Below, piece by piece: positions 45,940 to 54,289 of a stretch of 64,000 nt of DNA. Source of the stretch: Ruania zhangjianzhongii. Its GTDB lineage: Bacteria > Actinomycetota > Actinomycetes > Actinomycetales > Beutenbergiaceae. The stretch lies in assembly GCF_008000995.1 (NCBI RefSeq), contig NZ_CP042828.1, forward strand, positions 3,400,882-3,464,881. The letters are read 5' to 3'. Every line of letters starts with the position of its first letter. The first letter of the stretch is position 1. The notes beneath the pieces are model-generated. The model had not been told where the DNA came from. It did not search any database and worked only from the letters and a program-made list of their open reading frames with translations. The translations under genes were made by a program, and so were the position numbers.

Positions 45940-47207
45940 CGCGCACCTCCTTCGCTCAGCGCTGGCACTTTGTCGTCAGGGTCGGAGTGGCCGTTGCTGG
46001 ACGGGAGGCCGACCGGCTCCAGCTCCACCTCGTCGTCACCGAGGGTGAGCGCGCTGAGCAGAGTGACGCGGGGGATCAGCCCCACCAGCACATCCTTGTC
46101 GTTGACCACAGCGAGCGGGGCATGGGTGGCCGCCGCGTACGGGAACAGGTCTGCCAAGGGAGTGTCCTCGGCAACTTGAGCAACGCCGTCGTGCTTGATC
46201 GGCAGGGTGTCCTTACCGCTGCGCACGGCCTCGGCGATGTCCTCCTCCCAGACGATCCCGCGCACGTGCCGGTCATTGCTGACCACCAGCAGGGACCGGG
46301 TCTGGTGCTCGCCCATCAGCCGGTGGGCGGCGCGCGGACCGTTACCCGGGCCGACCACAGCCACCGGACGCTCCATCACGGCGCTGGCGGTGAGCACCCG
46401 GGTGCGGTCCACATCGGCGACGAACTGGGAGACATACTCGGTGGCCGGTTCGTTCAGGATCTCCTCGGCGGTGCCGATCTGCACGATCCGCCCGTCCCGC
46501 ATCATCGCGATCCGGTTGCCGAGGCGCATCGCCTCGTTCAGGTCGTGGGTGATGAACAGGATCGTCTTGTCCAGCTTGCCCTGCAGGTCCAGGAGCTGGT
46601 CCTGCATCTCCTTACGGATCAGCGGGTCGAGGGCGCTGAACGCCTCGTCCATCAGCATGATGTCGGTACCGGCGGCCAGCGCCCGAGCCAGTCCGACGCG
46701 CTGACGCATCCCGCCGGAGAGCTCCGAGGGCAGATAGCCACCCCAGCCACCTAGGCCGACCATCCCCAGCGCCTCATCGCCCGCCTTCTCCCGCTCGGCG
46801 CGATTGACGCCTCGAAGCTCGAGAGCATAGGCCGCGTTCTCCCCCACGGTGCGGTGCGGGAGCAGGGCGAAGTGCTGGAACACCATGCTCACCTTGTTCC
46901 GGCGCAGCGCCCGCAGGCCCTTGGTGGAGAGCGTGGTGATCTCCTCGCCGGCTACCTGCAACGTCCCGGCGGTGGGCTCCAACAACCCGTTCACCGTGCG
47001 GATGAGGGTGGACTTACCGGATCCGGAGAGACCCATCACCACGAAGATCTCGCCGGGCTCCACATCGAACGAGGCATCGATCACCGCCGCGGTGAGGCCT
47101 TCCTTCCGCAGCTGGGCGCGGTCGACGCCTTCGCGCAGCATCTTCACTCCACGCTGCGGTCGTCGTCCGAAGATCTTGGTTAAGCCTGTTGCCTCGATGG
47201 CCGGCAC
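45936..47207 (-). CDS. opuAA: Glycine betaine/proline ABC transporter ATP-binding protein with CBS domains
   Basis: I choose GTG 47205-47207 (VPAIEATGLTKIFG) with a GGGAG site; upstream extensions are low-quality. The 423-residue protein has Walker A GLSGSGKST, signature LSGGMRQRVGLARAL, Walker B DIMLMDEAFSALDP and the H-loop THDLNEAMRLG. Two C-terminal CBS domains (about residues 275-395; TRSLLVVSNDRHVRGIVW and APLAVVNDKDVLVGLIPR) are present; in the OpuA family they sense ionic strength or c-di-AMP. It drives import of compatible solutes under high salt. It is divergent from ugd across 284 bp. Confidence 0.94.
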   Translation of the reverse strand: MPAIEATGLTKIFGRRPQRGVKMLREGVDRAQLRKEGLTAAVIDASFDVEPGEIFVVMGLSGSGKSTLIRTVNGLLEPTAGTLQVAGEEITTLSTKGLRALRRNKVSMVFQHFALLPHRTVGENAAYALELRGVNRAEREKAGDEALGMVGLGGWGGYLPSELSGGMRQRVGLARALAAGTDIMLMDEAFSALDPLIRKEMQDQLLDLQGKLDKTILFITHDLNEAMRLGNRIAMMRDGRIVQIGTAEEILNEPATEYVSQFVADVDRTRVLTASAVMERPVAVVGPGNGPRAAHRLMGEHQTRSLLVVSNDRHVRGIVWEEDIAEAVRSGKDTLPIKHDGVAQVAEDTPLADLFPYAAATHAPLAVVNDKDVLVGLIPRVTLLSALTLGDDEVELEPVGLPSSNGHSDPDDKVPALSEGGAR

Positions 47208-47491
47208 GATGCTCCCGGGGTTCGGGGATACTGACAGATCACCGGGTTCGCCGAGACGCTTCCGGTGGGGAGAGCAGGCGCGCCGAACCGAGGTCCGCAC
47301 CCTGCCACGACGTTCCACTTTGCCTGATCTTGGTCACAGATGCACACTCAGGCGGTTACGAGGCTATAACGATCAAGGACTGGTGAACGGCCCACCAGGC
47401 TCAGGATCTGGCGGCGGAAGCGACACCGGTGAGATCCTCCGGCAGCGTACGGTGTCCTCACCTGTTCTGACCGATTCTGGGAGCCGTTACC

Positions 47492-48658
47492 GTGAAGATT
47501 GCCGTTGCCGGGTGTGGGTACGTCGGCCTGTCCATCGCCACACTGTTGGCCCAGCACCACGAGGTGGTGGCCCTGGACGTGGACCAGGACAAGGTCGATG
47601 CGGTCAATGCCGGCCACTCCCCCATCGTGGACCCGGAACTCTCCGAGTACCTCGCCTCCGGGCGACTGAACCTGCGCGCGACCGTCGACGGTGCCGACGC
47701 CTACCAGGGCGCGGCCTACGTGGTGGTCGCGACCCCCACGGACTACGACCCGAAGAACAACTACTTCAACACCTCCACCGTGGAGACAGTGGTGGCCGAG
47801 GTGGAGCGGACCAACCCCAGCGCCGTGCTGGTGATCAAGTCCACGATCCCGGTCGGTTTCACCGAACAGATGCGCACGGAGCACCCCGGGCTGCAGGTGC
47901 TGTTCTCCCCGGAGTTCCTCCGCGAGGGTAAAGCCCTCTGGGACAACCTGCATCCCTCCCGGATCGTGGTGGGCGACCGGAGCAGTGCCGGCCAGGAGTT
48001 CGCCGACCTGCTGATGCAGGGCTCGCTGGAGTCGGAGGTACCGGTGCTGCTCACCGATGCCACCGAGGCGGAGGCGATCAAGCTGTTCGCCAACACCTAC
48101 CTGGCGCTGCGGGTGGCCTACTTCAACGAGCTGGACACGTTCGCGGTCACCCGGGGCCTGGACTCGGCGCAGATCATCCAAGGAGTGGGTCTGGATCCCC
48201 GGATCGGCTCGCACTACAACAACCCGTCCTTCGGCTACGGCGGATACTGCCTGCCCAAGGACACCAAGCAGCTGCTCGCGAACTACCAGCAGGTGCCGCA
48301 GAACCTGGTTCGGGCGGTCGTGGACTCGAACACGACTCGGAAGGACTTCATCGCCGCTGATGTGCTCGCCCGTCAGCCGCAGGTGGTGGGAGTGTTCGGG
48401 CTGGCGATGAAATCCGGGTCGGACAACTTCCGGGCCTCCTCGATCCAGGGCATCATGAAGCGGATCAAGGCCAAGGGTGTCGAGGTGATCGTCTACGAGC
48501 CTGCGCTGGACGCCGAGGACTTCTTCCGCTCCGAAGTGGTCCGGGACCTGGCGGAGTTCAAGCGCCGCGCGGACGTGATCATCACCAACCGCCGTGACGA
48601 CGCTCTTGCCGATGTGGCCCAGAAGGTCTACACCCGGGACGTCTACGGGCGGGACTGA
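47492..48658 (+). CDS. ugd: UDP-glucose/nucleotide-sugar 6-dehydrogenase, short form
   Basis: The 388-residue protein starts with GTG preceded by GGGAG. It oxidises UDP-glucose to UDP-glucuronate with two NAD+. The Rossmann motif [13 protein letters not shown], the [15 protein letters not shown] segment and catalytic C253 in [15 protein letters not shown] are present, and the length matches the E. coli Ugd/streptococcal capsule type. It is the first gene of the surface-polymer region and would supply uronic acid for a teichuronic-type polymer. UDP-GlcNAc or GDP-mannose specificity cannot be excluded from sequence. Confidence 0.93.
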   Translation: MKIAVAGCGYVGLSIATLLAQHHEVVALDVDQDKVDAVNAGHSPIVDPELSEYLASGRLNLRATVDGADAYQGAAYVVVATPTDYDPKNNYFNTSTVETVVAEVERTNPSAVLVIKSTIPVGFTEQMRTEHPGLQVLFSPEFLREGKALWDNLHPSRIVVGDRSSAGQEFADLLMQGSLESEVPVLLTDATEAEAIKLFANTYLALRVAYFNELDTFAVTRGLDSAQIIQGVGLDPRIGSHYNNPSFGYGGYCLPKDTKQLLANYQQVPQNLVRAVVDSNTTRKDFIAADVLARQPQVVGVFGLAMKSGSDNFRASSIQGIMKRIKAKGVEVIVYEPALDAEDFFRSEVVRDLAEFKRRADVIITNRRDDALADVAQKVYTRDVYGRD

Positions 48659-48675
48659 GCCGGCGGCCGGTCAGG

Positions 48676-49752
48676 TCAGCCGCCTTCGGGTCCGCCCTGG
48701 GCGGTGCTCTCCGCCACGATCGGCACCAGCTGACGGCCGAGCGGGCGGGTGAGGGTGCGCACGTAGCTGTCGGTCAGGTGCGAGCCCTGCCGGTAGACGA
48801 GCACATTGCCGATCACCGGCACGCACTGCTCCTCCGGGCAGATCGAGTCGGTCAGGTCCACTGTGCGCACCCCGGGCACCTCGTCGGCAGCGGCGAGCTG
48901 GGCGGGCTGCCCGGAGCGGGCGATGCCATCGGCCCGGTCGAACGCGCACGGGCGCAGATCGTTCAGGTGCGCGGCCACGCACTCGTACACCGTCTGCTCA
49001 CCCGGGCTCGGGTTGTCCAGGATCACCACGACGGCGCTGCCCGCCTCCTCGAGTTGCCGCCAGCTGGTAGCCAGCGCGCTGACCATCGCCGCCTGGGTCT
49101 CGGCCAGCTCCTCGGAGATGTCCAGGGCCGTATTCACGTAGTTGGACACGAGCACCACATCGGGTGGGTCGGCGAGCAGATCAGTCAGTACGTCCTCGTT
49201 CCACGCCCGGCAGTTCAGGTAGGGCTCACCGTGATTGGTCTGCAGGCCGGCGTGCAGACCGCAGTTGGACTTGGTGTAGGAACGCACCCGCCAGGAATTC
49301 TCGCGGGCGAGCGTGGCCACCGCCGACTGCCACTGCAGGATCTTCGAGTCCCCCACCATCGCCACCGTGATCTCGCCGTCCGGGTCGCCGAAGTCGCATC
49401 GGAGGGCCTCCGCGTCCTCCTGGTTCTGCTCACAGCCGTACTCGTAGCCGCGCGGCATGTCGTAGCGGGCATCGTCGGTGTCCGGGATGAACCAGGCCAC
49501 GTCGCGCAGCGCCTCGAGAGAGCCCGGTGGGTCCTCGTCGACCGCTTCTCCGTCCCGGTCCAACGCCTCGGCACCGGGTGCGTTCGCCGTCTCGGCGGGA
49601 GCCTGCGTGGGCGGGCCGGTGAGCACCAGCGCGAGCAGGAAGGCGGTAGCGAGCACCAGGGCCACGTTGCCGGTCAGCGACCAGCGCAGCGCAGGCGAGG
49701 CGAACCGCGTCGCCGTCGCCGCGCGCGAGCCAGGGGTCCGTCGATCCGTCAT
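48676..49752 (-). CDS. Stand-alone SGNH-hydrolase-like membrane protein
   Basis: The 358-residue protein has one N-terminal membrane helix (about residues 27-46) and an outer SGNH domain with block I VAMVGDSKILQWQS (nucleophile Ser of GDS), TKSNCGLHAG, VVLVSNYVNTALD and the C-terminal QGSHLTDSYVRTL, which carries the Asp/His partner. It is closely related to the C-terminal domains of the two AT3-SGNH proteins downstream, but lacks the acyltransferase part. It may hydrolyse or transfer acyl groups on the surface polymer. It lies 22 bp after the first AT3-SGNH gene on the same strand and is probably co-transcribed. Confidence 0.85.
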   Translation of the reverse strand: MTDRRTPGSRAATATRFASPALRWSLTGNVALVLATAFLLALVLTGPPTQAPAETANAPGAEALDRDGEAVDEDPPGSLEALRDVAWFIPDTDDARYDMPRGYEYGCEQNQEDAEALRCDFGDPDGEITVAMVGDSKILQWQSAVATLARENSWRVRSYTKSNCGLHAGLQTNHGEPYLNCRAWNEDVLTDLLADPPDVVLVSNYVNTALDISEELAETQAAMVSALATSWRQLEEAGSAVVVILDNPSPGEQTVYECVAAHLNDLRPCAFDRADGIARSGQPAQLAAADEVPGVRTVDLTDSICPEEQCVPVIGNVLVYRQGSHLTDSYVRTLTRPLGRQLVPIVAESTAQGGPEGG

Positions 49753-49774
49753 TGCTGCGTGCGCTCTCCCGCGG

Positions 49775-51919
49775 CTACCCCACCGCCTCGTTGACGGCGG
49801 GGACGAGTCGGTCGGCGAGCTCGGGCGCGAGGGTGCGCGCGTAGGTGCTGGTGATGTGCGAGGTCTGGCGGTAGACGAGCACGTTGCCGATCACCGGCAC
49901 GCAGGTCTCCTCGGGGCAGATGAACTCGGTCATATCGATGGTCCGGACCCCATCGACCCGGTCTGCTGCCGCCTGCTGCACTGGTGCGGCCGAGCGCTCG
50001 ATGCCTTCTTCGCGGTCGAAGGTGCAGGCCTCGAGGTTGTCGAGGTTGTCCGCCACGCACTCATAGACCGAGATGTCACCCGGGCTGATCGTGTCCAGCA
50101 TCACCACGACGGGGATACCCGCCTCGGCGAGCTGGGTCCACCGTTCGGCGAGGGCGTCCTGCATCACCTGCTCCGATCGGGAGTCGACGTCGGTGGGATC
50201 GGCCAGAGCATTGTCGATCCGATTCGAGACGATGACGACGTCCGGATCCGCTTCGAGGATGAGGGGCAACATCCGCTCGTTCCACTGCGCACAACTGGTG
50301 TAGGGCTCGCCCTTCGCTGCCTGCATACCGGTGCTGAAGGCGCAGGCCGACTTGATGTAGGAGGAGACGTGCCAGCCTTCGTCGGTGGCGATCTGCTCGA
50401 TCGCGGACTGCCACTGGATCACCTTGGAGTCACCGATCACTGCGACGTCCAGGTCGCCGTCCGGATCGCCCCACTCACAGACGATCGGTTCGGGATCGGT
50501 CTGGTTCTGCGAACATCCCGCCTCGGACGACTCCGGATTGTCGCTAGTCGCGACGGTGGCTTGGGGGGTGAACCAGTCGATGCTGGCCAGGCTCTGCACC
50601 GATCCCGGGGGTTCCTCCTGGTTGGCGGACCCACCCTGACGCAACGCCGCAGCCCCAGCAGCCTGCCCCTCCTGAGGATTGGTCCCCACCTGCGGAACCA
50701 CGAGCATTAGCACGAGTCCGGCGGCGACTCCGGCGAGGGAGAAGTTGGCTCCCATCGACAACGCCAACCGGTTCGACTTCGCGATCGGCTTGGCGAACCG
50801 GAACGGGTTCTCCACAAACCTGTAGGACAAGTACGCCGGGATGAAACTCGCCCCAGCGACCAGCAGCCCCCGCTTGCCACCGAGCTCACCCCAGAAACCA
50901 GCAGCAGCAACCAACAACGGCCAGTGCCACAAATACAACGAATACGACAGGCCCCCCACCCACACCGCCGGCTTCCACGACAACAACCCCGCCGCACCCG
51001 CCCGACCCGAGGTATACCCCGCCACAATCACCGCAGCAGTACCCAGTACCGGCCACACCGCCGCATACCCCGGCCACGCCACCGCACTACTCAGGAACAC
51101 CCCACTCGCGATCACCGCGACCAAACCAGCCCAACCCAACACCACCGCAACCAACCGCGGCACCCGCAACCACCACGTGGCCCCGATCGCGACCAACGCC
51201 CCCACACCCAACTCCCACAACCGCGTCGGAGTCACAAAGAACGCCGCCTCCGGATTCGAAGCCGTCATCACCACCGACCAGATCAACGAAGGCACGATCA
51301 CCAACCCGATCGCCACCCCCATCACCGGCCGCAACCGCGCACCACTGCGCCGACGCACCCACCAGGCGACCAACACCAACAACAACGGCCACACGATGTA
51401 GAACTGCTCCTCCACCGCCAACGACCAAAAATGCTGAACCGGCGAAACCCCCACACCCTCAGCCAGATAATCCACCGACCGCCCAGCAAGAACCCAATTC
51501 ACCACATACAACGCCGCACCCACGATGTCCCCACCAAAAGTGCGCCACTGCACCACCGACACCGACGCCCACGTCAAGGCCGCCGTGACCACCAACACCA
51601 ACCCAGCAGCCGGCAACAACCGCTTCGCCCGACGCGCATAAAACCGGCCCAACGACACCCGACCATCACGCTCGAGCTCCCGAATCAACAACCCCGTGAT
51701 CAAAAACCCCGAAATCACAAAAAAGACATCAACCCCCACAAACCCCCCAGGCACCAACTCCACCACCCCAGCGTGATAGACCAGCACCAAACCAATCGCC
51801 ACAGCCCGAAGCCCCTCAATATCAGGCCGAAAACCCCCACCCCCACGCACCCTGCCGCCAGCCTCTCGCCCAGCACCGGTTGCCCCAGCCCCAGCCGCCG
51901 CCTCGACACGCGAACCCAT
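49775..51919 (-). CDS. Acyltransferase-3/SGNH fusion protein, copy 1
   Basis: Using ATG 51919 (MGSRVEAAAG), the product has about 714 residues. The N-terminal half is an acyltransferase-3 domain with ten or so membrane helices: LRAVAIGLVLVYHAG (catalytic-region His), FVGVDVFFVISGFLITG, RFYARRAKRLLPA and FWSLAVEEQFYIVWPL. The C-terminal SGNH domain has VAVIGDSKVIQWQS and QTSHITSTYARTL. OafA-type proteins of this form O-acetylate surface sugars. The AT3 part shares a 1.3-kb near-identical block with copy 2, while the SGNH domains differ. Codon use in the AT3 part is rich in G and T, unlike neighbours. Confidence 0.93.
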   Translation of the reverse strand: MGSRVEAAAGAGATGAGREAGGRVRGGGGFRPDIEGLRAVAIGLVLVYHAGVVELVPGGFVGVDVFFVISGFLITGLLIRELERDGRVSLGRFYARRAKRLLPAAGLVLVVTAALTWASVSVVQWRTFGGDIVGAALYVVNWVLAGRSVDYLAEGVGVSPVQHFWSLAVEEQFYIVWPLLLVLVAWWVRRRSGARLRPVMGVAIGLVIVPSLIWSVVMTASNPEAAFFVTPTRLWELGVGALVAIGATWWLRVPRLVAVVLGWAGLVAVIASGVFLSSAVAWPGYAAVWPVLGTAAVIVAGYTSGRAGAAGLLSWKPAVWVGGLSYSLYLWHWPLLVAAAGFWGELGGKRGLLVAGASFIPAYLSYRFVENPFRFAKPIAKSNRLALSMGANFSLAGVAAGLVLMLVVPQVGTNPQEGQAAGAAALRQGGSANQEEPPGSVQSLASIDWFTPQATVATSDNPESSEAGCSQNQTDPEPIVCEWGDPDGDLDVAVIGDSKVIQWQSAIEQIATDEGWHVSSYIKSACAFSTGMQAAKGEPYTSCAQWNERMLPLILEADPDVVIVSNRIDNALADPTDVDSRSEQVMQDALAERWTQLAEAGIPVVVMLDTISPGDISVYECVADNLDNLEACTFDREEGIERSAAPVQQAAADRVDGVRTIDMTEFICPEETCVPVIGNVLVYRQTSHITSTYARTLAPELADRLVPAVNEAVG
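50554..51852. repeat. 1.3-kb near-identical block, copy 1
   Basis: Matches 52796-54094 in direct orientation (offset 2242 bp). Differences seen are a cluster near 50670-50705 and a few bases near 51364. It covers the AT3 domain and the start of the SGNH linker. Confidence 0.9.
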
Positions 51920-52010
51920 CAACACCCACCTTCCACAAAACCGACCCCGCGTACTGTAACCGCTCCACCCACACAGACCCGCCCCAGAACGCTACCCACA
52001 CACCGACCCC

Positions 52011-54140
52011 TCAGCCCCCACCCCCCACCTCACCCACCACCGGAACAAGACGGTCGGTAAGGTCGGGGATGAGGGTGCGCACATAGGCATCGGTGACGTG
52101 TGAACTCTGGCGGTAGACGAGGACGTTGCCGATCACCGGCACGCACGTTTGCTCGGGGCAGACCAGGTCGGATAAGTCGATGGTCTGGACCCCGTCGACC
52201 CGGTCGGCCGCCTCTTGCTGAAGCGGTGCCTGGGAGCGGTCGATGCCTTCTTCGCGGTCGAAGGTGCAGGCCTCGAGGTTGTCGAGATTCTCGGCGACGC
52301 ACTCATACACCGAGAGGTCTCCGGGGCTCGGGTTGTCCAGGATCGGCACGACCGGGATCCCCTCATCGGACAGGTGAGCCCACTGTTCGGCGAGAGCATC
52401 GGTCATCGCCTCCGTTGAGCCGCTGTCCGGGTCCTCCCAGTCCTCCAGCGCCTCGGCGTTCCGGCCGGAGGTGAGGACGACGTCCGGGTCGAGCTCGACC
52501 AGGTCCGCGAGCACATTCTCGTTCCACTGCGCACAACTGGTGTAGGGCTCGCCCTTCGCTGCCTGCATACCGGCACTGAACGCGCAGGAGGACTTGGTGT
52601 AGGACTGTACGTGCCAGCCTTCGTCGGTGGCGATCTGCTCGATCGCGGACTGCCATTGCAGGATCTTGGAGTCGCCGACGACGGCCACCACCATGTCGCT
52701 GTCGAGGTCGCCGTACTCGCACATCACCACGTCTGCCGATTCCTGGTCCTGCTGGCACTCGTCGGCGTAGGCGGAGGGCACCGATGCCGTGGCTTCGGTG
52801 GCTTGGGGGGTGAACCAGTCGATGCTGGCCAGGCTCTGCACCGATCCCGGGGGTTCCTCCTGGTTGGCGGACCCACCCTGACGCAACGCCGCAGCCCCAG
52901 CAGCCTGCCCCTCCTGGGGGTTGGTGCCGACTTGGGGGACGATGAGCATTAGCACGAGTCCGGCGGCGACTCCGGCGAGGGAGAAGTTGGCTCCCATCGA
53001 CAACGCCAACCGGTTCGACTTCGCGATCGGCTTGGCGAACCGGAACGGGTTCTCCACAAACCTGTAGGACAAGTACGCCGGGATGAAACTCGCCCCAGCG
53101 ACCAGCAGCCCCCGCTTGCCACCGAGCTCACCCCAGAAACCAGCAGCAGCAACCAACAACGGCCAGTGCCACAAATACAACGAATACGACAGGCCCCCCA
53201 CCCACACCGCCGGCTTCCACGACAACAACCCCGCCGCACCCGCCCGACCCGAGGTATACCCCGCCACAATCACCGCAGCAGTACCCAGTACCGGCCACAC
53301 CGCCGCATACCCCGGCCACGCCACCGCACTACTCAGGAACACCCCACTCGCGATCACCGCGACCAAACCAGCCCAACCCAACACCACCGCAACCAACCGC
53401 GGCACCCGCAACCACCACGTGGCCCCGATCGCGACCAACGCCCCCACACCCAACTCCCACAACCGCGTCGGAGTCACAAAGAACGCCGCCTCCGGATTCG
53501 AAGCCGTCATCACCACCGACCAGATCAACGAAGGCACGATCACCAACCCGATCGCCACCCCCATCACCGGCCGCAACCGCGCACCACTGCGCCGACGCAC
53601 CCACCAGCCCACCAACACCAACAACAACGGCCACACGATGTAGAACTGCTCCTCCACCGCCAACGACCAAAAATGCTGAACCGGCGAAACCCCCACACCC
53701 TCAGCCAGATAATCCACCGACCGCCCAGCAAGAACCCAATTCACCACATACAACGCCGCACCCACGATGTCCCCACCAAAAGTGCGCCACTGCACCACCG
53801 ACACCGACGCCCACGTCAAGGCCGCCGTGACCACCAACACCAACCCAGCAGCCGGCAACAACCGCTTCGCCCGACGCGCATAAAACCGGCCCAACGACAC
53901 CCGACCATCACGCTCGAGCTCCCGAATCAACAACCCCGTGATCAAAAACCCCGAAATCACAAAAAAGACATCAACCCCCACAAACCCCCCAGGCACCAAC
54001 TCCACCACCCCAGCGTGATAGACCAGCACCAAACCAATCGCCACAGCCCGAAGCCCCTCAATATCAGGCCGAAAACCCCCACCCCCACGCACCCCAGACA
54101 CCCCGCCACCAGGTTCGCTCTTCTGCCGTGCCTCGCTCAC
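52011..54140 (-). CDS. Acyltransferase-3/SGNH fusion protein, copy 2
   Basis: GTG 54138-54140 (VSEARQKSEPGG) has a GGAGGA ribosome site; the longer frame to 54197 is less likely. The 709-residue product repeats the layout of copy 1: AT3 membrane domain with YHAG, RRAKRLLPA and VEEQFYIVW, then an SGNH domain with VAVVGDSKILQWQS and SSHVTDAYVRTLIP. The AT3 halves differ by only a few residues from copy 1. The SGNH halves are alike in patches (for example SCAFSAGMQAAKGEPYTSC) and different elsewhere, which suggests gene conversion. The two may acylate different sites or use different donors. Confidence 0.93.
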   Translation of the reverse strand: MSEARQKSEPGGGVSGVRGGGGFRPDIEGLRAVAIGLVLVYHAGVVELVPGGFVGVDVFFVISGFLITGLLIRELERDGRVSLGRFYARRAKRLLPAAGLVLVVTAALTWASVSVVQWRTFGGDIVGAALYVVNWVLAGRSVDYLAEGVGVSPVQHFWSLAVEEQFYIVWPLLLVLVGWWVRRRSGARLRPVMGVAIGLVIVPSLIWSVVMTASNPEAAFFVTPTRLWELGVGALVAIGATWWLRVPRLVAVVLGWAGLVAVIASGVFLSSAVAWPGYAAVWPVLGTAAVIVAGYTSGRAGAAGLLSWKPAVWVGGLSYSLYLWHWPLLVAAAGFWGELGGKRGLLVAGASFIPAYLSYRFVENPFRFAKPIAKSNRLALSMGANFSLAGVAAGLVLMLIVPQVGTNPQEGQAAGAAALRQGGSANQEEPPGSVQSLASIDWFTPQATEATASVPSAYADECQQDQESADVVMCEYGDLDSDMVVAVVGDSKILQWQSAIEQIATDEGWHVQSYTKSSCAFSAGMQAAKGEPYTSCAQWNENVLADLVELDPDVVLTSGRNAEALEDWEDPDSGSTEAMTDALAEQWAHLSDEGIPVVPILDNPSPGDLSVYECVAENLDNLEACTFDREEGIDRSQAPLQQEAADRVDGVQTIDLSDLVCPEQTCVPVIGNVLVYRQSSHVTDAYVRTLIPDLTDRLVPVVGEVGGGG
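52796..54094. repeat. 1.3-kb near-identical block, copy 2
   Basis: Partner of 50554-51852. Both are in the same orientation, so recombination between them would delete 2242 bp and leave one chimeric gene. Confidence 0.9.
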
Positions 54141-54289
54141 GCTCTGTCCTCCAGGGTCCGCCGGTCTGGTTGCGCCAGTTCGTGCAGCGATGTGCACGCG
54201 TGGCAGGTACGGAGTGTAACGACTTCCGCTGAAGTAACCGGCCCGGCTTCCGGGCGTGGTGGATTCGCGTGCCTGCCCTCGTGACGGAC

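Noticed and set aside
47355-47375. MtrA box (GTTAC...TAAC) upstream of the betaine operon
   Set aside because: GTTACGAGGCTATAAC is only loosely similar to described MtrA sites, and one weak match is expected by chance.
50554-54094. Insertion sequence or composite transposon
   Set aside because: The repeated blocks are coding parts of two AT3-SGNH genes; there is no transposase, terminal inverted repeat or target-site duplication.
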